Origin: Candidatus Thermochlorobacter aerophilus
Lineage (GTDB): Bacteria; Bacteroidota; Chlorobiia; Chlorobiales; Thermochlorobacteraceae
DNA: 37,821 bases
Assembly (NCBI GenBank): GCA_002794105.1
Contig: PHFL01000061.1
Span: forward strand, 1 to 37,821
Direction of reading: 5' to 3'
In this document: positions 32,911 to 37,821 of the stretch, one piece after another
Position numbering within the stretch: the stretch's first letter is position 1
How the letters are laid out: every line of letters starts with the position of its first letter
Position numbers and translations under genes: made by a program
Notes under the pieces: generated by a model
The model's database searches: none
Seen by the model: the letters and a program-made list of their open reading frames with translations, nothing else
Told to the model about the DNA's origin: nothing

Positions 32911-35838
32911 ATGAATGACTGCTATAGGCGGGTCTTACTGCCTTTGCTATGTATCATGACTTTTTGTATCTCCACCGCAGTTGAGTTGGAAGCTCAAGAA
33001 GCGGGTGAAATTCGCGGCATTGTCACCGATGCTGGCGATAGCTCGCCCATCATCGGTGCTAGTGTACTGCTTCCAGACTTGAAGTTAGGCGCTACGACCA
33101 ACGTCAGAGGAGAGTTTGTCATCCGCAAAGTGCCTGTGGGCACCTATAACATTTTGGCGCGGTATGTGGGCTATAAACCACAGACCAAGCAAGTTACGGT
33201 TGTGGCAGGTGGGGTTACTGAAGTTGTGTTCAGCCTTGTGCAGAGCACGGTGCAAGCCGATGAAGTCATTGTTACTGGGCAAGGCACTGCTACCTCCAAA
33301 CGACAATTGCCTACCGATGTTGTCACACTTTCCTCGAAGGAGATTGAGCGTACAACTGCACAATCAATTGACCAGCTTTTGCAGGGTCAAATTCCCGGGC
33401 TTTCATCCTTCAATGCGCAAGGGTTACCGGGCACTGGTGCTCGCATTCAAACACGAGGCATCAAAAGTGCCCTCTCGAACACTACACCGGTCATCTACAT
33501 CGATGGCATTCGCGTCGATAATGGTGATAACTTTCGTCTTGCTAATGGCACTGGTGGCGCTGTCTCATCTGCACTGGCCGATATTGTTGTTGGAGATATC
33601 GAGCGTATAGAAGTCATCAAAGGCGGTGCTGCTTCCACGCTTTATGGCTCTGAAGCAGCTAATGGTGTAATTCAAATTTTTACAAAGAAAGGTCGCCCCG
33701 GCGAAGCAAGGGTACGCTTGACTACTATCAATGGCGTGGATGTGCCTGAAACTCGCTTTACTTTCGAGGAGGCAACGCGTACCGTGCTCTACCGACCTGC
33801 ATTTTTTAACCGACAAGCACTTAACATCACTGGCGGCAGTGAAGCCTTGACCTACAATGTTTCGGGCAGTGTTCAGAACACGCCCGGTATCTTCAAAGGT
33901 GATGAACTCCAGAACACGCTCTACAACTTTACAGGCGGTTTGCGTGCTATTCTTTCACCCCAGAGTGAGCTTGAATTTATGGCATCCTACACACGCAACC
34001 AGTTTGGTAGAGCTTTGCTTAACAACGTCTACGATTCCTCGCCACTTTCGGCAATGGAAGCAGGTTCATTTTTTGCGCCGGGCAATTATGTTGCAAGTCG
34101 TGGCTTTACACAAAACCGCGACAGTATTTTGCAATTTTTGCTCTTGCCCGACTTGCGTGAAACGGTCAATCGCTTCACCAGCGGTTTTGCCTTTAGTGTC
34201 TCACCTGTGAAAGAGTGGACCAACACGTTTCGCGTAGGTGTAGATTATCGGAAAAACGAGCAACGCAACCTTTATCCTGTTGCCGCTATTGCTTCTGGCA
34301 TTATTTCGCCGCCTAGTTCACTTTCGCGTTCCGAACGCGACTATCTGACACTCACTGTAGAGTATGCAGGTACATATAAATTGCCCGACCTCGGTATTGT
34401 CTCCCAAACGCTCTCTTTCGGTGCGCGAGGCTTTCGCGTCGAAGACCGCGAGTTTGATGCAGACGGACAGAACATTGTGGCAGGCACAGAAGACTTTGAT
34501 AATGCGGCCATCATTGATTCTCGTGAAAGCAATCAAGCGCTCTTCAATGGTGGGATTTACTTGCAAGACCAAATTGGCATTGCTGATAATCTCTTCATCA
34601 ACTTGGCGGCTCGCGTCGATATCAACACGGCGTTTGGCTCAGATGTGGGCACACAGCTTTACCCGACTGCCGGTATTGCATATAACATCGGCGATGAAGC
34701 TTTCTTCCCGGCTGGGCTCAAAGAGGTGCTCTCCAGTCTTAAACTGCGTGCTGCATATGGGCGCACCGGGTTCTTCCCTACACCTTTTGCACGTGACCGA
34801 ACCTTTATTGTTGCACGCAACACTGCTACTACGGCTGGCATCAACTTCGGTAATCCAGGCAATCGCTCACTCGGACCTGAAGTTACCACCAGTTTCGACT
34901 TTGGCTTCGATGCAGGCTTGCTCAACGACCGCATTGCAATTGAGTTCAGCTATTACACCCAAACCACTGATGCAGCGCTGTTTGACTTTCCAGAAGACCC
35001 TGCTGGCGGGCGCATTACCCAACTGCGTAACGTTGGACAGATTCGCAACCGCGGCATTGAACTTTCAGTTCGCGCTTCGGTATATCAATCTTCCACAGTG
35101 GATGTCAGCGTACGCGGTGCGGTCTCTACGGTGGATAATCTACTTGTCAGCTTAGGCGGCTCTGCTCCATTTACGATTGGCGGATTTGCTTTCTTGCCCA
35201 TGCGCGCTGAAGAAGGTCGCCCACTGGGGACCTATCAAGTTACCGTGCCTAAGCCAGATGAAGATGGTCAATACACTGGTGACTTTACCGTCGAACTCTA
35301 TGGGTCGCCAACGCCTACTGTGATAGGCTCATTTGGTATTGACCTTACACTCTTTAAGGACTTCACCTTCTCCATGTTCGGCGAGTTTGCGGCAGGGCAT
35401 TATACGCTTAACCAAGCCTTGGACACGCGCTTCTATCAAGGCTACAATGACCTCATTGGCGAACCTATTCCCAGCAATGCTACGCCGCAGCAGCAGGCTG
35501 AAATTTCACGACGCAACTTCGCAAACGGTAAGCTACCAAATGATAACTATGTTACGGATAACGCTAGCATTCTTCTTGTGCAGCCTGCCGATTGGATAAA
35601 GATTCGCGAGATTTCGGCACGCTACCGCTTGCCACAAAGTTTTCTTGGCGGGTTTCTTAGTAGCGTAGTGCTTAGCTTCAATGTGCGCAATCCGTTTGTA
35701 TTTGGGACACGCACCACTGGTGCTGACCCCGAACTTGGTACGGTGCGTTCGGGTCGGCAAGTTGACCTCGGTGGCGTAGCTAACCTTGCCGTCTCTCCGC
35801 CGATTCAGTATCGCTTCGGCATTGAAATTACGCCATAA
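32911..35838 (+). CDS. SusC/RagA-family TonB-linked outer-membrane receptor
   Basis: A 975-residue outer-membrane receptor. Signal peptide to about residue 29. CarboxypepD_reg domain (about 33-112: IRGIVTDAGDSSPIIGASVLL). Plug domain with IDQLLQGQIPGLS, PVIYIDGIRVDNG and IERIEVIKGGAASTLYGSEAANGVI, the SusC hallmark. A long TonB-dependent barrel ends in PPIQYRFGIEITP. A perfect Shine-Dalgarno sequence (AAAGGAGGAATAA) precedes the ATG, so high expression is likely. It forms a pair with the SusD-like lipoprotein 48 bases downstream. Together they would bind and import a large solute (oligosaccharide, peptide or other) at the outer membrane. No glycoside hydrolase, peptidase or sigma/anti-sigma pair is nearby, so the substrate is unknown. 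Confidence 0.95.
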   Translation: MNDCYRRVLLPLLCIMTFCISTAVELEAQEAGEIRGIVTDAGDSSPIIGASVLLPDLKLGATTNVRGEFVIRKVPVGTYNILARYVGYKPQTKQVTVVAGGVTEVVFSLVQSTVQADEVIVTGQGTATSKRQLPTDVVTLSSKEIERTTAQSIDQLLQGQIPGLSSFNAQGLPGTGARIQTRGIKSALSNTTPVIYIDGIRVDNGDNFRLANGTGGAVSSALADIVVGDIERIEVIKGGAASTLYGSEAANGVIQIFTKKGRPGEARVRLTTINGVDVPETRFTFEEATRTVLYRPAFFNRQALNITGGSEALTYNVSGSVQNTPGIFKGDELQNTLYNFTGGLRAILSPQSELEFMASYTRNQFGRALLNNVYDSSPLSAMEAGSFFAPGNYVASRGFTQNRDSILQFLLLPDLRETVNRFTSGFAFSVSPVKEWTNTFRVGVDYRKNEQRNLYPVAAIASGIISPPSSLSRSERDYLTLTVEYAGTYKLPDLGIVSQTLSFGARGFRVEDREFDADGQNIVAGTEDFDNAAIIDSRESNQALFNGGIYLQDQIGIADNLFINLAARVDINTAFGSDVGTQLYPTAGIAYNIGDEAFFPAGLKEVLSSLKLRAAYGRTGFFPTPFARDRTFIVARNTATTAGINFGNPGNRSLGPEVTTSFDFGFDAGLLNDRIAIEFSYYTQTTDAALFDFPEDPAGGRITQLRNVGQIRNRGIELSVRASVYQSSTVDVSVRGAVSTVDNLLVSLGGSAPFTIGGFAFLPMRAEEGRPLGTYQVTVPKPDEDGQYTGDFTVELYGSPTPTVIGSFGIDLTLFKDFTFSMFGEFAAGHYTLNQALDTRFYQGYNDLIGEPIPSNATPQQQAEISRRNFANGKLPNDNYVTDNASILLVQPADWIKIREISARYRLPQSFLGGFLSSVVLSFNVRNPFVFGTRTTGADPELGTVRSGRQVDLGGVANLAVSPPIQYRFGIEITP

Positions 35839-35886
35839 AAAAGCGGTAGTGCATTAGCCCTTTAACTCAAACCAAGGAACTAAAGC

Positions 35887-37359
35887 ATGGTAATACTGTC
35901 ACGGACAAAAGCGTTTGTTCTGCTCCTCATGCTGGGGGTTGCATGGAGCGGATGTTACCTTGACCCTACAGGCGTGCAGAACCCATCCGTTACAGAAGAA
36001 TCGCTTCTTTCTAATCCCAAAGGGGCAACTACGACCCTACTTAATGGACTGCGGCGACAATTTAGCTTCGCCTTAGGTGCTACAATTCTCACCACAGATA
36101 TTGTCTCAGATAATGTCGATCATGTCTTTGTTACGCTTTCGCCCCTGCTTGACGACCCACGGTCTATCTCCCCACTTGACTTGACAATTAACGCTACTGG
36201 GAGCACGGGATGCTATTTCAATTTGCAGCGTTTGAAGGCTCTTGCCGATTTTGGGCTCACGCAACTTGTGCCTCGAGACCCTGATGCCACCGCTGCACAA
36301 ATTGCTGAAATCCGTACCTACAAGGGCATGGCACTATTGATGCTGGCGGAAAACTTTTCACACTTTCCACTAACCGAGTTAGGTCAGCCTGTGCCTGCTT
36401 CTGTAGCACTCGACTCTGCTATTGCGGAGTTCAATGCCGTGCGTGCGCTTGCGCCTGCTCGAGAGCAACAGATGCGCATTGCTTTGGCACGTGCCTTTCG
36501 TTTGAAGGGCGATAAGGCACAAGCTCGCATCCATGCTCAAGCTGTGAATTTGACCACAGCCAGTAGCTCCATTCTTTTTGCATCCTTCACAGAGGGAATT
36601 TTAGATAACGATGTAAATGCCTATGTTTTTTTGCGTACCTCGGAAGATATACAGCCGCTCCCCCGATTGGATTTCCTTGACCCCAAATATCCTTTCCGCA
36701 GTTCGCCACTTCAAGCCCTTAAGCCCGAAGAAGCTCCACTAATTTTGGCTGAGATTGCAATTTCGGACAATAATCTGCCCGAAGCCCGTGAACAGATGAA
36801 ACGTGCCATTGCACTGGCGCTCTCTCGTCCGCCAGTACGCAACCCTGTTACTGACGATACGCTTATCAATGACCCTGACCGTCGCCGTCGTGGGCGTCCG
36901 AACAACCCTGCATTTCGTGTTCGTGCTACAGGCAATCCTGCACGCGGCGATACGACTGCACGTGCAGGACTTATTTTGCGCCGAAGTGGCAGTCCTGTTC
37001 CCGTCTACAGCATTTCTCGCACAAGCATTCGCAATACCGACATTGATGCTCTGCCGCCAACAGATGTGCGCGCGCACCTGCGCATGCTCTACCTTTTGCG
37101 CCAAGAAATTTTCTTCTTGGAAGGACGCCGCATGAGTGACCTGGGCATTCGCTTGCCAGTCATGCAACGACAAATCGAAGGTAACCCAAATATGCCTCCA
37201 GGTAGCCCAGGGACGAGAGTTATTGTGCCAGATTACATTCCTCCTGGTGCAGAGCTAGATGCTTTTACCATCAATGCAGCTGCAAACCTTGTTACTGTGC
37301 AGCACGACATGAATTTTATCTTGGCAGATAACAAAGTCTCGCCATTTCCTATTCCCTGA
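35887..37359 (+). CDS. SusD/RagB-like surface lipoprotein
   Basis: A 490-residue solute-binding lipoprotein, partner of the SusC-like receptor. An N-terminal signal ends at Cys23 (AWSGCYLD), a lipobox with an unusual Trp at -3. The helical-repeat body and the C-terminal MLYLLRQEIFFLEGRRMSDLGIRLPV and VTVQHDMNFILADNKVSPFPIP are the recognisable SusD-superfamily parts; overall similarity to Bacteroides SusD is low. About residues 329-370 hold a basic, Arg/Pro-rich insertion (DPDRRRRGRPNNPAFRVRA), odd for a surface protein. Translation starts after AAGGAAC, 48 bases beyond susC. A terminator follows. Confidence 0.85.
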   Translation: MVILSRTKAFVLLLMLGVAWSGCYLDPTGVQNPSVTEESLLSNPKGATTTLLNGLRRQFSFALGATILTTDIVSDNVDHVFVTLSPLLDDPRSISPLDLTINATGSTGCYFNLQRLKALADFGLTQLVPRDPDATAAQIAEIRTYKGMALLMLAENFSHFPLTELGQPVPASVALDSAIAEFNAVRALAPAREQQMRIALARAFRLKGDKAQARIHAQAVNLTTASSSILFASFTEGILDNDVNAYVFLRTSEDIQPLPRLDFLDPKYPFRSSPLQALKPEEAPLILAEIAISDNNLPEAREQMKRAIALALSRPPVRNPVTDDTLINDPDRRRRGRPNNPAFRVRATGNPARGDTTARAGLILRRSGSPVPVYSISRTSIRNTDIDALPPTDVRAHLRMLYLLRQEIFFLEGRRMSDLGIRLPVMQRQIEGNPNMPPGSPGTRVIVPDYIPPGAELDAFTINAAANLVTVQHDMNFILADNKVSPFPIP

Positions 37360-37386
37360 GCGGGGTCATAGCTGCTTATCTTGTAG

Positions 37387-37416
37387 GTCTCGCCAATGGG
37401 CGGGACTTTTTTATTT
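37387..37416 (+). terminator. Intrinsic terminator of the SusC/SusD operon
   Basis: GTCTCGCC (37387-37394), four bases, GGCGGGAC (37399-37406; one G-T pair) and a TTTTTT run follow the stop of the SusD-like gene by 27 bases. Confidence 0.88.
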
Positions 37417-37457
37417 TAGTAGTGTACTACCAAATCAACTTCTGATTTTCAAAATTC

Positions 37458-37821
37458 ATGCTTCAATCAAGGCATTGTGTGGTCTTGGGCGGTGGCGGTT
37501 TCATTGGGTCGCATGTTGCCGACGCGCTACTAGCGCATGGCTACAGCGTCAGTGTCTTTGGCAGACGAAATTCCAAAAAAACGAACCTGCTACATCTTCT
37601 TGACCGCATCCGCATCTTTGAAGGGGACTTTAACAACGAGGCCGATCTTGAGCATGTTATTCGCGGGGCAGACTATGTGTTTCACCTTATCAGTAGCACA
37701 CTTCCTGCTACGTCAAACGACAACCCTATTTACGACGTGGAAGTCAATCTTATTGGCACTATCCGATTGCTTAAACTTTGCGTTACACATCGTGTTAAAA
37801 AAATTGTCTTGTCTCATCAGG
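37458..37821 (+). CDS. NAD-dependent epimerase/dehydratase, partial, probable frameshift at edge
   Basis: The first 121 codons of a short-chain dehydrogenase of the extended (UDP-glucose 4-epimerase-like) family; the gene runs off the window. The Rossmann nucleotide-binding motif VVLGGGGFIGSHVADALL is at residues 8-25. The typical GADYVFHLIS and VNLIGTIRLLKLC follow. The next conserved stretch should read IVFVSSGG. The DNA gives IVLSHQ, and adding one T in the run at 37809-37810 restores IVFVSSG, so a base seems to be missing. Substrate cannot be inferred; nucleotide-sugar epimerisation for surface glycans is usual. Confidence 0.85.
   Translation, partial: MLQSRHCVVLGGGGFIGSHVADALLAHGYSVSVFGRRNSKKTNLLHLLDRIRIFEGDFNNEADLEHVIRGADYVFHLISSTLPATSNDNPIYDVEVNLIGTIRLLKLCVTHRVKKIVLSHQ

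Noticed and set aside
34364..35155. 263-codon plus-strand frame within the susC gene
   Set aside because: Alternate frame of a strongly coding barrel region; no fold or RBS.
1..37821. CRISPR array, prophage, transposase or defence island
   Set aside because: I found no regularly spaced repeats, integrase, transposase or defence-type gene in either strand.

Overview
The window looks like a chromosomal segment of a member of the Bacteroidota/Chlorobiota (FCB) group. Clues are a SusC/SusD-type outer-membrane pair, a CarboxypepD_reg-TonB receptor with a glycine-rich loop, a Bacteroidota-type FabI, a Tat-exported TldD and a PgpH-type HD protein. The combination of uppS-bamA, SecDF-STAS, GT9 glycosyltransferases and few obvious Bacteroides-style promoters makes me favour the Chlorobi side (Chloroherpeton/Thermochlorobacter-like). 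That placement is inference from protein flavour, not a measured phylogeny.

Layout. 1-9.4 kb (all minus strand) is envelope biogenesis: bamA (interrupted near the window edge), uppS, tRNA-Leu(UAA), two overlapping or abutting GT9 glycosyltransferases behind an MsbA-like ABC exporter, then a c-di-AMP phosphodiesterase-like 7TM-HD protein. 9.5-14.1 kb (plus) carries trpE, a C-terminal processing protease and a ROK sugar kinase. 14.2-25.3 kb (minus) carries tldD, a Ppx/GppA phosphatase, an A-type Fe-S carrier, bioY, an ammonium channel, isocitrate dehydrogenase, an FkbM methyltransferase, fabI and asnB. 25.6-31.8 kb (plus) carries a large TonB-type outer-membrane protein and the secD-secF-STAS operon. 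After a small minus-strand outer-membrane beta-barrel gene, 32.9-37.4 kb (plus) holds a SusC/SusD pair. The window ends inside an NAD-dependent epimerase.

How it fits together: many genes serve the outer membrane. UppS supplies the undecaprenyl carrier, MsbA-like and GT9 proteins probably build and flip lipid A-core, BamA inserts barrels, SecDF drives export, and several barrels are themselves encoded here. The rest is core metabolism (Trp, Asn, fatty acid, 2-oxoglutarate, ammonium and biotin supply).

I see no defence island, prophage, transposase or CRISPR array, and no convincing new multi-gene system. The points most worth a second look are: three places where a single missing base would restore a conserved protein (bamA, secD, epimerase); a strong secDF promoter with a 17-bp dyad at its predicted start site; a dispersed-repeat-like element that supplies the ribosome-binding site of the ROK kinase; a ROK kinase with an altered zinc motif; an orphan TldD; and an orphan SusC/SusD pair. 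Several promoters match a common pattern of TTG-type -35, 16-17 bp spacer and TAAATT/TATATT/GATAAT -10.
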